From the NCBI GenBank assembly GCA_016932075.1, contig JAFGDP010000012.1, positions 6,893 to 70,892 of the forward strand: DNA of 64,000 bases, read 5' to 3'. Under the pieces are notes generated by a model. That model worked only from the letters and a program-made list of their open reading frames with translations. It ran no database searches and was not told the DNA's origin. Shown one piece after another: positions 42,657-51,206 of the stretch. The position numbers and the translations under genes were made by a program. This DNA comes from Chitinispirillaceae bacterium. Its GTDB lineage: Bacteria; Fibrobacterota; Chitinivibrionia; Chitinivibrionales; Chitinispirillaceae. How positions within the stretch are numbered: position 1 is the first letter of the stretch; each line of letters begins with the position of its first letter.

Positions 42657-43532
42657 ATGCCGCGAAAAAAACGAAAAAAAACGAAAAAACGTTCCCTCCT
42701 TGTTTCAATCATCATTGTTGCCTGCGGACTGTTCCTGCTCTACATCGGTTCGTTTTTCATCTTTCCTGACGTGGCCGCGCTTGAAAATAAAAATCCGGAA
42801 ACCACGTCGTTCATGGAGTACCGCCTGCGGCAGTGGAAGGAAAAGGGCAGTAAAAAACGGATCGACCGGCGCTGGGTGCGTTACTCGCGTATCGCGCCCT
42901 GTCTTGTAAAAGCCGTGATCGTGTCCGAGGACGCGAAATTCTGGCGTCACAAGGGATTTGACCTGGACGCGATCCAGTACGCGATAGAGCACGATATCAA
43001 GGCGCGCACGTTCAAGTTCGGCGCGAGCACGATCACGCAGCAGCTAGCAAAAAATTTGTACCTCTCCCCTTCCAAAAGCCCGGTGCGCAAAATCAAAGAG
43101 GCGATCCTGACCTGGCGTATCGAGCGAACGCTCTCCAAACGCCGCATCCTTGAACTGTACCTCAACGTGGTCGAATGGGGCGACGGCCTGTTCGGCATCG
43201 AGGCGGCTGTCCGGCGTTACTACGGGATATCCGCAGCAGAGCTTACCTGCGAGCAGTCTGCGCGGCTTGCAGCGGTCCTGCCCAATCCGATCCGGTACAA
43301 TCCCACTTCCAACCGGCGCTACGTGGTCAGGCGCTCGGACCGAATCTACAGAATCCTTGTTAAAAGGGGCGTTGTTGCGCCGATTGCCGAGGAAAATCCG
43401 GACTCGCTTGCCGACGATAGCGCTGCAACCGGCAGCTCAATCGCGGCGCCGGAGATGCAGATTGACGATCTGATCGACTCGCTGATCAACATGGACGAAC
43501 AGGGTGAAGCGTGGTTTGGCGACTCGCCGTGA
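42657..43532 (+). CDS. mtgA: Monofunctional peptidoglycan glycosyltransferase
   Basis: Inner-membrane lipid II polymerase of 291 residues. A basic N-terminus (eight Lys/Arg in the first twelve) and one helix (LLVSIIIVACGLFLLYIGSF) anchor it. The GT51 domain has the catalytic Glu91 in VIVSEDAKFWRHKGFD, then GASTITQQLAKNLYLSPSKS, IERTLSKRRILELYLNVVEW and GIEAAVRRYYG. No transpeptidase domain follows, so it is the monofunctional type. The tail (about 255-291) is acidic and Ser-rich. The ATG at 42657 has no clear ribosome site, but it gives the expected anchor. A run of A residues near the start encodes the Lys-rich tip. rsgA follows 69 bp later. Confidence 0.93.
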   Translation: MPRKKRKKTKKRSLLVSIIIVACGLFLLYIGSFFIFPDVAALENKNPETTSFMEYRLRQWKEKGSKKRIDRRWVRYSRIAPCLVKAVIVSEDAKFWRHKGFDLDAIQYAIEHDIKARTFKFGASTITQQLAKNLYLSPSKSPVRKIKEAILTWRIERTLSKRRILELYLNVVEWGDGLFGIEAAVRRYYGISAAELTCEQSARLAAVLPNPIRYNPTSNRRYVVRRSDRIYRILVKRGVVAPIAEENPDSLADDSAATGSSIAAPEMQIDDLIDSLINMDEQGEAWFGDSP

Positions 43533-43601
43533 TAACCGATCCTGTCGCTTTGCTGTCCGGGCCGCCTGTTTTACCGCGTATTATTTTATCAGCCATACTC
43601 T

Positions 43602-44513
43602 ATGTTACGCCAGGGCCTGATTATTGAAGAACAGAAAAATTACTACCTCGTTGCCAGCGGGTCGGTTATTGTCCGCGCGACGCGAAAAGGTACCCTGAAA
43701 AAAGAGAAAAAGCGGATCTGTACCGGCGACCGGGTTGACGTGGAGGTAACCAACAGTGACGCTGACGAAGGCGTTATTGTCAAGGTGCACGAGCGTTCGA
43801 CCTACCTGAACCGCCCCCCGCTCGCCAACATCGAGCAGGTGCTTCTGGTATGCACGTTCAAGGAGCCGCCGCTCGACCTTGAAGCGACCGACCGGTTTCT
43901 CCTGTGCGCAGGGGCGTATAACCTGAAAACCGTGATGGTATTCAATAAAAGCGATCTGATCACCGATAATAACAGGTCCTCGTTTCAGAATATTATCGCC
44001 GCGTACCAAAAAATCGGGTATGAGGTCAGAATCACCTCTGCCAAGGAGCACAAAGGCATTGACGAGCTTGCCGCACTGTGCACGGACACAATCTCCGCGT
44101 TTGCCGGTCTTTCAGGCGTCGGTAAAAGCGCGCTGCTCGCCGCGATTTTCCCTGAGAAAAACATAGTTGTCGGTGAAGTTTCAGGAACAACCGGCCGCGG
44201 CACGCACACCACCACCACCGTATCCCTGCTCCCGCTCCCCTGCGGCGGATACGTGGCTGACACGCCCGGCCTATCCTATGTCGACCTGCCCCTGATTCCT
44301 GAAGAGGACGTTGTCACTTATTTCCCTGAGCTCGAGCGCCTGATCGGTGCGTGCCGGTTCAACAACTGCATCCATGAAAAAGAGCCGGGATGCAAGGTGC
44401 GACAACTTGTTGATTCGGGAGAGGTTAAACAGTGGCGTGTCGAGCATTACCTTAAGATCTACAAGGAAATGCGGGAGAGAAGAAAACAGTACAAGGACAA
44501 TGACAGACGATAG
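43602..44513 (+). CDS. rsgA: Ribosome small-subunit-dependent GTPase RsgA
   Basis: Circularly permuted GTPase of 303 residues that helps mature the 30S subunit. The N-terminal OB domain (about 5-70; RICTGDRVDVEVTNSDADEG) is followed by the permuted G motifs: NKSD (G4; VMVFNKSDLI), TSAKEHKGIDEL (G5), then the G1 loop GLSGVGKSALLAAIFP, a GTTGRGTHTTT switch and DTPGLSYVDLP (G3). The C-terminal zinc site is C-x4-C-x-H-x5-C (CRFNNCIHEKEPGC). It lies after mtgA on the same strand. The start lacks a strong ribosome site. Confidence 0.95.
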   Translation: MLRQGLIIEEQKNYYLVASGSVIVRATRKGTLKKEKKRICTGDRVDVEVTNSDADEGVIVKVHERSTYLNRPPLANIEQVLLVCTFKEPPLDLEATDRFLLCAGAYNLKTVMVFNKSDLITDNNRSSFQNIIAAYQKIGYEVRITSAKEHKGIDELAALCTDTISAFAGLSGVGKSALLAAIFPEKNIVVGEVSGTTGRGTHTTTTVSLLPLPCGGYVADTPGLSYVDLPLIPEEDVVTYFPELERLIGACRFNNCIHEKEPGCKVRQLVDSGEVKQWRVEHYLKIYKEMRERRKQYKDNDRR

Positions 44514-44542
44514 CCTGTCCCTGCCATATCAACACCGGGCGA

Positions 44543-45052
44543 TTACTCTGTGACGGCAATCGATTTCAACGCAGCCTCATACTCCGGCTCCTGGGAGATC
44601 TCCGGCACCTGCTCCGTGTAGAGCACCGTTCCCTGCTCGTCGATGATCACGATCGCGCGAGACAAGAGCCCTTTCATATCTCCATCAATAATGGTGACGC
44701 CGTACGCTTCGCCGAATTCAGGATGACGGAACGTCGAGAGGGTGATCACGTTATTCAACCCCTCTGCGCCGCAGAACCGCGCGGCCGCGAACGGCAGGTC
44801 TGCTGAAACACAGAGCACCACCGTATTTGCGAGGTTTGCGGCTTCGGTGTTGAACCGCCGCACCGATGCCGCGCACACCGACGTATCAAGGCTTGAGAAA
44901 ATATTGAGCACGATCTTTTTCCCGCTGAAATCCGCAAGCGACGCCTCGGTCAGGTCCACCCTGGTAAGAACAAAATCAGGTGCCCGGGTATCCAGTGCAG
45001 GCAGCGCGCCAATGGTCTCAACCGGGTTTCCTTTTAACATGATCTTTGCCAT
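44543..45052 (-). CDS. tpx: Thiol peroxidase Tpx
   Basis: Atypical 2-Cys peroxiredoxin of 169 residues that reduces hydroperoxides with thioredoxin. The peroxidatic Cys60 is in SSLDTSVCAASV and the resolving Cys94 in ARFCGAEG, the usual 34-residue spacing. The start MLKGNPVETIGALPA and the LNIFSSLDTSVC core are diagnostic. AGGAGG precedes the ATG at 45052 closely. It sits 20 bp after the metallo-beta-lactamase-fold gene and may share its transcript. Cytoplasmic or periplasmic location is uncertain; there is no signal peptide. Confidence 0.95.
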   Translation of the reverse strand: MAKIMLKGNPVETIGALPALDTRAPDFVLTRVDLTEASLADFSGKKIVLNIFSSLDTSVCAASVRRFNTEAANLANTVVLCVSADLPFAAARFCGAEGLNNVITLSTFRHPEFGEAYGVTIIDGDMKGLLSRAIVIIDEQGTVLYTEQVPEISQEPEYEAALKSIAVTE

Positions 45053-45072
45053 ATTCCCTCCTTGCAAACTTT

Positions 45073-45909
45073 CTATTGTTTCTTTTCAGCGTTTAATGTC
45101 GTGACAGTAATATCAAAACTCGACATGCCGGGAAGCGAATAGTAGGAAGAATACCCGTCCTTGAGCTTCTTCAACGCGGTCGGTTCGCCAAGCGCGTCCC
45201 GTATGGATGTAAAATACTCCTTCATGGTGCGCAGCGCGACTTTGCCTGACTTTTGCCCGTGGCCCGGCACAACGGTTTTTATATCAAACAGTGCCGGCAG
45301 CGTGTCCAGCACAGCAATCCAGGCACCGACGCTTGTCCCCTTTTCCGGAAATAGTGCGGGATGCATATCAACAAAAACAAGATCCCCGGTCATGAGCAGT
45401 TTTCTGTTTTTCAGATACACCACGCAATCGTTCCAGGAATGCGCCGGCCCCATGTTCCGTATACGCACCATCTCGTCGTCAAAATACACATGCTTTTCCC
45501 TGCCCGGCTCTATGGTCTCTTCAGGATATGAAGCGTCACCGGCAAGCTGTTCCCACTGCTCCCTGGTATAGCTGCCCGCAATGAGCTGCGTTCCCGGAAA
45601 AATACTGTTTCCGCCGGAATGGTCCTTGTGCGCGTGCGTATTGACCACCATGACCACTTCCGCCTTTATCATCGTACGCAATTTTTTGGCCGCCCGGCCC
45701 ATCTTGGTGTCGACCAGCAGCGCCTTGGTCCCGTCCCGCGTGGTCAGTACCAGAGAATTCCCGCCGCCGCCCGTATACAGCCTACACTGTTGATCAATGA
45801 CCTCCTCGGTAACGTCCATGTACCTGAAATAGCCGATAGCGATAAACATGACGCACAAAAGAATAATGCCTAATATGACAGAACCGGAAATGATTAGGAT
45901 TTTTTTCAC
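45073..45909 (-). CDS. Membrane-anchored metallo-beta-lactamase-fold hydrolase
   Basis: MBL-fold protein of 278 residues. A single N-terminal helix (IISGSVILGIILLCVMFIAI) anchors or exports it. The metal motif is VVNTHAHKDHSGGNSIF (H-x-H-x-D-H). Other ligands fit NMGPAHSWNDCVVYL and KTVVPGHGQKSG, with an intervening LMTGDLVFVDMHPAL. This is the glyoxalase II/beta-lactamase-like arrangement; the substrate is unknown. The start is GTG at 45909 with GAGG 5 nt upstream. The next minus-strand gene upstream ends 30 bp away, and tpx begins 20 bp after its stop. Confidence 0.85.
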   Translation of the reverse strand: MKKILIISGSVILGIILLCVMFIAIGYFRYMDVTEEVIDQQCRLYTGGGGNSLVLTTRDGTKALLVDTKMGRAAKKLRTMIKAEVVMVVNTHAHKDHSGGNSIFPGTQLIAGSYTREQWEQLAGDASYPEETIEPGREKHVYFDDEMVRIRNMGPAHSWNDCVVYLKNRKLLMTGDLVFVDMHPALFPEKGTSVGAWIAVLDTLPALFDIKTVVPGHGQKSGKVALRTMKEYFTSIRDALGEPTALKKLKDGYSSYYSLPGMSSFDITVTTLNAEKKQ

Positions 45910-45939
45910 AAAAACCTCATGTGAATATCAGGTGCTTTG

Positions 45940-47430
45940 TTACGACAAATAGTACACCTTGTCCTCATCCACGAGCGCGTCAAAGATCTCTTCATTGTGC
46001 GAGATCATGAGGAGTGCGCTGCCGGCCTTTCTTTTTTCTTCGAGCATGTCGATGATCTTGCGCACGCTCTCGAAATCCAGCCCGTTGAGCGGCTCGTCAA
46101 GGATGATCAGGTCAGGATGCATGACCATGGTACGTAGAAGATTGAGCCGCTGCTTCTGGCCGCCGCTCATGAACTTCACCTTTTTGGCGAGGAACGCATC
46201 GGTCACGCCGTCCTCGAACAGCTCGGCGAGAGTACGGTGAAGGTCCTGTTTCGAGAGTTTTTTCTGCAGGGGCAGCCCTTTGAACGATTCCGCCACGGTC
46301 GCCTGAAGGTCGAGCGCTTCGTCCGCGTGCTGGAACACCATGCCCGCGCGCCTGCCCCAGATCTCCTTTTCGAACACCCGGGGCGACGTTCTTTCAGTGA
46401 TTGTTTTCCCACAGAGGGTCATTTTGAACCGGTCCGGGTGGTACAGGCCCATGATGATCTTTGCCAATGTCGTTTTGCCAACGCCGCTCGGCGCTTTCAC
46501 GTACGCCATCTCGCCCGCGCGGATCACGAGCCCGGTCTCCCGACTCCGGGCCGGATCGCTGTACAGGCGGTGCTCCTTGCCGAAAATGGCGAACGATGAC
46601 GACGTCTCAAGCACCGGATCCCCGGCGACCAGCGGCGCCTTCGTTGCGCCGGTTTTTTTAAGCCAGGAAAGATAATCATCAGGCGAAAAATCCCGCAATC
46701 GCACGCTTCCCTCGCCGGTCCGCACGAGCTCCTTGTAATGGACCCGCGACAAAAGATCCTTGTACCGGTTCTGCACCTCGCTTATGATCGAGTAGTCGTG
46801 CGTGATGATCATTGCGGTGAACGGATGCTTTTTGTATTCCTCGAACAGAAATTCGAGGAACAGGTTCCGGTAATTATTGTCAAGGCTGCCCGTAGGCTCG
46901 TCGAAAACAAAAAACGCGGGCAGTGCCAATGACGACTTTGCTAGCAGCGCGATTTTTTTAAAGGCCATTGCCAGGAGCACGCGCTGTTTCTCTCCTCCCG
47001 AGGGCCGGTACGGCTTGGGATACACGTCAATGACGCTTTTCAGCCGCGAGGCGTCCGCTGTTTTCCAGAGCCGGGCAAGGATGTCGCTCTCCTTGTCAGT
47101 ACCCGTTATACTGCCTTCGCGGAGCTGCTCGGTTATGCGCATGAGCGGGTGCAGGTGCGTGGACGGCTCCTGAAACACGAAAAAACCGGACTGTTTGATC
47201 GCCCTTGTCTGCGCGGCGTTCAGGAAGTCACGGTACGGCTTGTTGTCAACCGCAATGGCGAGCTCGTCAGGGTCGAGCAGGCCGTAGAGCGCCTTGCAGA
47301 GCATTGATTTGCCGATGCCGGATTCGCCGAACAGAAACGTGATCTCATTGCCGGTATAGGAAAACCGGTCGATCTGGACGATCGTCCTGTTGTTCGAGCC
47401 GATGCGTATCGCGTGCTCAACGTTTTTCAC
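45940..47430 (-). CDS. Double ABC ATPase (two nucleotide-binding domains in one chain)
   Basis: Cytoplasmic ATPase of 496 residues with two ABC domains, arranged like YejF-type fusions of the peptide/nickel (DppD-DppF) group. Domain 1 (about 1-235) has FGESGIGKSMLCKALYG, a signature RPSGGEKQRVLLAMA and FFVFDEPTGSLD. Domain 2 (about 285-496) has KAPSGVGKTTLAKIIMG, FMSGGQKQRLNLLR and LIILDEPLNGLDF. Each has an H-loop (MIITHDYS; LMISHNEE). Its ATG overlaps the stop of permease 1, so it is the last gene of a three-gene operon. No substrate-binding protein is encoded beside it, so the substrate is unknown. Confidence 0.9.
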   Translation of the reverse strand: MKNVEHAIRIGSNNRTIVQIDRFSYTGNEITFLFGESGIGKSMLCKALYGLLDPDELAIAVDNKPYRDFLNAAQTRAIKQSGFFVFQEPSTHLHPLMRITEQLREGSITGTDKESDILARLWKTADASRLKSVIDVYPKPYRPSGGEKQRVLLAMAFKKIALLAKSSLALPAFFVFDEPTGSLDNNYRNLFLEFLFEEYKKHPFTAMIITHDYSIISEVQNRYKDLLSRVHYKELVRTGEGSVRLRDFSPDDYLSWLKKTGATKAPLVAGDPVLETSSSFAIFGKEHRLYSDPARSRETGLVIRAGEMAYVKAPSGVGKTTLAKIIMGLYHPDRFKMTLCGKTITERTSPRVFEKEIWGRRAGMVFQHADEALDLQATVAESFKGLPLQKKLSKQDLHRTLAELFEDGVTDAFLAKKVKFMSGGQKQRLNLLRTMVMHPDLIILDEPLNGLDFESVRKIIDMLEEKRKAGSALLMISHNEEIFDALVDEDKVYYLS

Positions 47431-48272
47431 AACCGGTGCCTTTCCGCATACCCGTTGGCAATATGGTAGATGCTCACGAGTGAAAACACGATGAGAAACG
47501 CCACGGTCATGCCCTGCAGGTGCTGAAAAAAGAGCTGGCTCGCGTAATCAGGATGCGTAAGGGTATACCCGATTGCCAAAATGTCCTGCTTGCTGTCGAT
47601 CTTGGCGAGCAGGCTGCCGAGCGTGGCAGACAACGTAACCTGGTTCACATCGGTGGAAAGGCCCACGGAGATTATGAAATCGACGCTGCACTGCAGAAAA
47701 ACCGCATACCCGAGCACCGCGATCAGCTTGTTCTGAATGTGCAGGCGGCTGTTTTTCCACAGGATATCGAAATTGACGATCCGTCGGTCGGGAATGCCGC
47801 ACACGCGCATAGCGCTGTAAAAATCGAGTTTCATGAAGTGGTCGATACGGTCGCGCATAAGGTCGACCAGTTCCAGGAAAATAAAAACACTCATACTGAA
47901 CGACATGATCACGAAAATCAAGACCTTTGACGTGACGATCCCGTTCTGCACAAGGATGGTGACCCCGACATAGGCGAACAGGATGCCGACGATCTGGGGA
48001 ACGCTGCGGATCAGGTTCAGGAAAAAAGTCACGAAAAGATAGGCTGCCCGGTTCGAACGCTCCTTGAGCGAGTGGAGTGCGATCGTGGTCATCCACCCGA
48101 GCGCGAGCGTGAATCCCACCACCAGCACCGCGATGATGAACGTGTTGGCAAATCCCTCGGCCACCTTGAGAAGGGCCGGCTTGTTCAGGTAGAGAATATC
48201 CCATATCCAGACAAGTGCGGACCCGAGGATCCAGAAGAATATCCAGCGCGTGTCTTTATGCCTTGTTCTCAT
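47427..48272 (-). CDS. ABC transporter permease (binding-protein-dependent type)
   Basis: Inner-membrane permease of 281 residues with about six helices. The cytoplasmic loop has an EAA-like segment, DFYSAMRVCGIPDRRIVNFD, which docks an ATPase. The core helices (FANTFIIAVLVVGFTLALGW, LNLIRSVPQIVGILFAYVG, VIMSFSMSVFIFLELVDLM) match BPD_transp_1 permeases, closest in look to PhnE-type. The N-terminal helix precedes a short periplasmic loop. It overlaps the ATPase gene by 4 bp and permease 2 by 17 bp, so three subunits are co-translated. Confidence 0.85.
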   Translation of the reverse strand: MRTRHKDTRWIFFWILGSALVWIWDILYLNKPALLKVAEGFANTFIIAVLVVGFTLALGWMTTIALHSLKERSNRAAYLFVTFFLNLIRSVPQIVGILFAYVGVTILVQNGIVTSKVLIFVIMSFSMSVFIFLELVDLMRDRIDHFMKLDFYSAMRVCGIPDRRIVNFDILWKNSRLHIQNKLIAVLGYAVFLQCSVDFIISVGLSTDVNQVTLSATLGSLLAKIDSKQDILAIGYTLTHPDYASQLFFQHLQGMTVAFLIVFSLVSIYHIANGYAERHRL

Positions 48273-49323
48273 ACTTCATCGCTTCCCGGTGCGCCAGCAC
48301 GTCGGCGAACAGTTCGGTCATTTTCACGGTATAAAATATGAACAGAATGATCACGATCACGATCGAATAGTTTTTGTACAGGAGCTGCCGCAGCATCTCA
48401 TAGTTGAGATGACCGTGAATATTGAGCGCCATCTCAATGATGATGAGGCCGGTAATGAGAAACGACGCCTGCTCCTTGATGGTGGAAAGATACTGGAACC
48501 GCGCGTTCCTGAATATGTGGTCGAGCACATGACCCTTGAATTTCTTGACCGGGCTGAGGATGGACGAAAATGAAATGCCGTCTTTTGCATGGAACCGGTA
48601 TGAGGCGTGCAGGTTCTTGACGACCGCGGTCTCAACATACCCTTTGCGGCTCTCGGCGACCAGGAACGCGTAAAACTTGTTCGCATAGGTGATGAGCACG
48701 CCGTTCGAGACCACGCCCAGAAGCACCATGAAAATGGCGGTATCGGTATTGAACTCGGTGCGTATGGAATAGGCGATCACATAGGCCGGGCAGAAGAGCA
48801 GCATGGTGCACAGACCCATGAAAAAAGCGGCGAGCGCCCGCAGCATCGCGCTGCCGGGATGAGGCGCCGGAAACTGGCTGAGCCGCTTTTTATACACGAA
48901 CCTGAACACGCCCAGGGTCTGCACGCCGTAATAGGTCAGGACCATGACCAGAAGGTAGATAAGAAGAAATTTCGCGTACATGCCCATGACCTCCATGAGG
49001 CGAGTCAGCGTCAGCTTTTCAGATACTTTCGTATTGAGCAGCCTGCTGCTGAACTCTCTCTGTTTATGGCCCACAATCGCGTTAAACAGGGAGTCGTTCC
49101 GGTCGTATTTGCCCGGATAAAAAATATTGATGGCATCCTTGAGGAGCGCGCGTTCGAAGGCACTGTTAAAATCGATAAACGACAGGTCGCCAAACCTGCC
49201 CATTTCAGCTTTCTGTTTTGCCTGGCTTGCCCTTGCCAGGGAATCGGCCAGGCCGAGGGCGAGCAGAAGTACGATGGTGACAACGATCATGCCGGCGATA
49301 TGCTCGAAAAGTCGGGATTTCAT
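48256..49323 (-). CDS. Second ABC permease subunit with large extracytoplasmic insert
   Basis: Membrane protein of 355 residues. The first helix (GMIVVTIVLLLALGLADSLA) is followed by about 80 polar residues (AKQKAEMGRFGDLSFIDFNS onward, to about 110) that would face the periplasm, then five or six helices (LLIYLLVMVLTYYGVQTLGV; LRALAAFFMGLCTMLLFCPA; ITGLIIIEMALNIHGHLNY; YSIVIVIILFIFYTVKMTEL). The cytoplasmic loop YVETAVVKNLHASYRFHAKD takes the EAA-loop place. This is the DppB-like topology, with a helix, a periplasmic domain and then the core. The 17-bp overlap with permease 1 supports one transporter. The insert may take part in substrate recognition, since no separate binding protein is present. 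Confidence 0.75.
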   Translation of the reverse strand: MKSRLFEHIAGMIVVTIVLLLALGLADSLARASQAKQKAEMGRFGDLSFIDFNSAFERALLKDAINIFYPGKYDRNDSLFNAIVGHKQREFSSRLLNTKVSEKLTLTRLMEVMGMYAKFLLIYLLVMVLTYYGVQTLGVFRFVYKKRLSQFPAPHPGSAMLRALAAFFMGLCTMLLFCPAYVIAYSIRTEFNTDTAIFMVLLGVVSNGVLITYANKFYAFLVAESRKGYVETAVVKNLHASYRFHAKDGISFSSILSPVKKFKGHVLDHIFRNARFQYLSTIKEQASFLITGLIIIEMALNIHGHLNYEMLRQLLYKNYSIVIVIILFIFYTVKMTELFADVLAHREAMKYENKA

Positions 49324-49415
49324 GCTTGGAAAAATATAGTAATTGCAGGCCGGTTGGGGTCGCTGTTTTCCGATTAGGCGTTATTTTACTTTTCCAGCTA
49401 TCATTGCCGATTTTA

Positions 49416-49859
49416 TTATGATCTTCCCTTTCCTGCCTCTCTATTGTCGGGGTCGGTATCGCTATCGGTATCGTAAGGGTTAGTATGATACTCCTCAATT
49501 TCCTCACGAACAACATAACCACGTCCTCCGAGCTTTGTCAGCATGGCCACAATCCGGTCAAGCAGCGCTTTGAAATTTACATTTTCCCCGGATGATAAAG
49601 CGCCACACACATGCAATACATCCTGTACAGCACTGCATTCCAGTGCAGATCCGCGCGCGATCTCAAAATAGCGTCTTCGATCTCCATCTGTCGCCTTTCC
49701 ATTTCCTTCTGCAATATTAAACGGAATAGCCTGTGAAGCCCGAATAAGTTGGTCCTTCGCATGTCTATGGCCTTTAAGGTTTTCACAAAATCGATATACC
49801 AAACCTACGTACTGGATCGCTGCATGATAAACGTCAAGTTTTTCATGACCGAAACTCAT
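49416..49859 (-). CDS. Four-helix-bundle protein of the 23S rRNA IVP family
   Basis: Protein of 147 residues. The core matches the IVP/S23 four-helix-bundle family: EKLDVYHAAIQYVGLVYRF, LIRASQAIPFNIAEGNGKA, RRYFEIARGSALECSAVQDV and FKALLDRIVAMLTKLGG. The function is unknown. The family is often found as a lone gene between repeats and sometimes within 23S rRNA intervening sequences. Its last residues (YDTDSDTDPDN) are translated from a repeat (TCGGTATCGCTATCG) that has an inverted copy just upstream of the gene, so the tail is probably not functional protein. The neighbours are unrelated (an ABC operon and a hemerythrin). Confidence 0.88.
   Translation of the reverse strand: MSFGHEKLDVYHAAIQYVGLVYRFCENLKGHRHAKDQLIRASQAIPFNIAEGNGKATDGDRRRYFEIARGSALECSAVQDVLHVCGALSSGENVNFKALLDRIVAMLTKLGGRGYVVREEIEEYHTNPYDTDSDTDPDNREAGKGRS
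49451..49473. repeat. Flanking repeat of the IVP gene, left arm (within its 3' end)
   Basis: GG-TCGGTATCGCTATCG followed by GTATCG. Bases 49453-49467 are a perfect inverted copy of 49896-49910 upstream of the gene. The repeat is read as the Asp/Thr/Ser-rich C-terminal tail. Confidence 0.75.
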
Positions 49860-49886
49860 AATGATCCTTTCTGTTTTAAAATAAAC

Positions 49887-49913
49887 TATCGATTGCGATA
49901 GCGATACCGATCC
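49887..49913. repeat. Flanking repeat of the IVP gene, right arm (upstream of its start)
   Basis: CTATCGATTGCGATAGCGAT followed by ACCGATC. Its last 15-18 bp are inverted relative to the left arm (one-base difference in the outer GG(A)TC). The two arms bracket the gene at a distance of about 430 bp. Confidence 0.75.
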
Positions 49914-49949
49914 CGTAACTACTATTCTCTCTCATATGCCATTTCAGTC

Positions 49950-50339
49950 TCAAGAAAATATTCTTATTCTCCGCTCCTTCACCCTTTTAACATAATCACT
50001 GTCACTGATCCTGCTGTGCTCCTCAAGCCAGCCAGTCAAAAAAATGCGCACCGCCGCGGGATCGAGCCGGCTGTTTTCAAAATCATCCAGAAACGCGATA
50101 AAACGGTTGCCGGCCTGCTCATGGTCAGCCTGGTGCATGGCGAACCCCTCATACCCGTACATGCGCATCAGATGCACTTCGCAGGAGAAGTGAAATAACA
50201 GGTAGCGTTCAATCTCCGTCAGCAAATGCTTTAATGTAGCGTGATCCGTGGAAGCCGGTTCGATCCTGTCGAACAGCGAATAAAGGTAATCGTGCTGGGC
50301 GTCCATTTCCGGGAGGTCGAGGATGGAGTGGTCGTTCAT
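49950..50339 (-). CDS. Bacteriohemerythrin-like protein
   Basis: Single-domain hemerythrin of 129 residues that should bind O2 at a di-iron site. The ligand motifs are present in order: His in MDAQHDYLYSLFDRI, His and Glu in LLFHFSCEVHLMRMYGY, the HQADHEQ pair, and the closing WLEEHSRISDSDY with His and Asp. The length is typical. It is monocistronic or read with neighbours on the minus strand. The ATG at 50339 lacks a clear ribosome site. A role in oxygen sensing or storage, as in many anaerobes, is the family expectation. Confidence 0.9.
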   Translation of the reverse strand: MNDHSILDLPEMDAQHDYLYSLFDRIEPASTDHATLKHLLTEIERYLLFHFSCEVHLMRMYGYEGFAMHQADHEQAGNRFIAFLDDFENSRLDPAAVRIFLTGWLEEHSRISDSDYVKRVKERRIRIFS

Positions 50340-50462
50340 AGGGCCTGCATATCGTGGCTTGAAAAACGGAAAGGATAGTGACTGATTATTGAGAAAATAA
50401 TTATCCTCATTAATGCAGCTACAACGTATAATCAGGATAGAAAAACCACAAGGGGGGATTTC

Positions 50463-51125
50463 ATGAAAATTGCCCGTTTGATTCTTCTGGTTTGCGCATT
50501 CAGTGCAACATCATTTGCCGGACTGCGGGTATCACTCGATCTCGGCGGATCGTCATCCTATCTAGCCTATGAATTCCATGACACTTCTCAGATAGAGGTC
50601 GATAGCCGGGAGTGGGTCAACTCAGTGGTATGGGGCGCACATTTTGATGTTTCCACGAAAGACATATTCGGCCTGTCCGTTGGCATTCTACTGGAGGATA
50701 AAGGAAGTATCTTAAAAGGAAACGCGAGTATCTTCGACGGAGAATACAAATTCGAGTATAGATTCCTGCAGATCCCTGTGCACGGAAAATTCATTATACC
50801 GCTTCTTGTACCAGGAAGTATAACATTAGCTGCAGGTCCTGAATTTGGTTTTGTTCTTGATCGCTCCTGGGTTGTCAAATTGGGTAATTTAGTAATTGAA
50901 CCTGATTGGGAAGACTACTGCTCTGATATGGATTTCGGCATTAGTGGCAGGCTTGCGTATGAGGCGCCAATAGGAAGATATTTAGGATTTCAAGCGTGGG
51001 GTGCTTATTATTATGGTCTGGTAGACCTGTTTAAAAGCGATGATCCTGCTTTGGAAGATTTCGATATTTTCAACAGAACGATTACTTTCGGAGCTTCTAT
51101 CTATATCTTGCTCATGGAATTCTAA
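50463..51125 (+). CDS. PorT-like outer-membrane beta-barrel protein
   Basis: Protein of 220 residues. The signal peptide (ARLILLVCAFSATSFAG) is followed by alternating strands: LRVSLDLGGSSSYLAYEF, WGAHFDVSTKDIFGLSVGIL, LQIPVHGKFIIPLLVP, SITLAAGPEFGFVLDRSWVV, then GISGRLAYEAPIGRYLGFQA and a final TITFGASIYILLMEF ending in Phe, as porin-like barrels do. The block with VHGKFIIP and AAGPEFGF is the PorT/OMP_b-brl_2 pattern. PorT in Bacteroidota is a T9SS component, but this small barrel family has many members, so that role is not claimed. AAGGGGGGA precedes the ATG. Confidence 0.8.
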   Translation: MKIARLILLVCAFSATSFAGLRVSLDLGGSSSYLAYEFHDTSQIEVDSREWVNSVVWGAHFDVSTKDIFGLSVGILLEDKGSILKGNASIFDGEYKFEYRFLQIPVHGKFIIPLLVPGSITLAAGPEFGFVLDRSWVVKLGNLVIEPDWEDYCSDMDFGISGRLAYEAPIGRYLGFQAWGAYYYGLVDLFKSDDPALEDFDIFNRTITFGASIYILLMEF

Positions 51126-51206
51126 TACAAATTCCTTTTTTTCGGTAGTACCTTTGCAGGATGGAACTATACCGATTCCAAAACAAGCATGTTTAAAGAA
51201 GAGGTT

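Noticed and set aside
50463..51125. Naming the small barrel as the T9SS component PorT
   Set aside because: The beta-barrel pattern is shared by a large family; no specific PorT feature or T9SS core neighbour supports the name.
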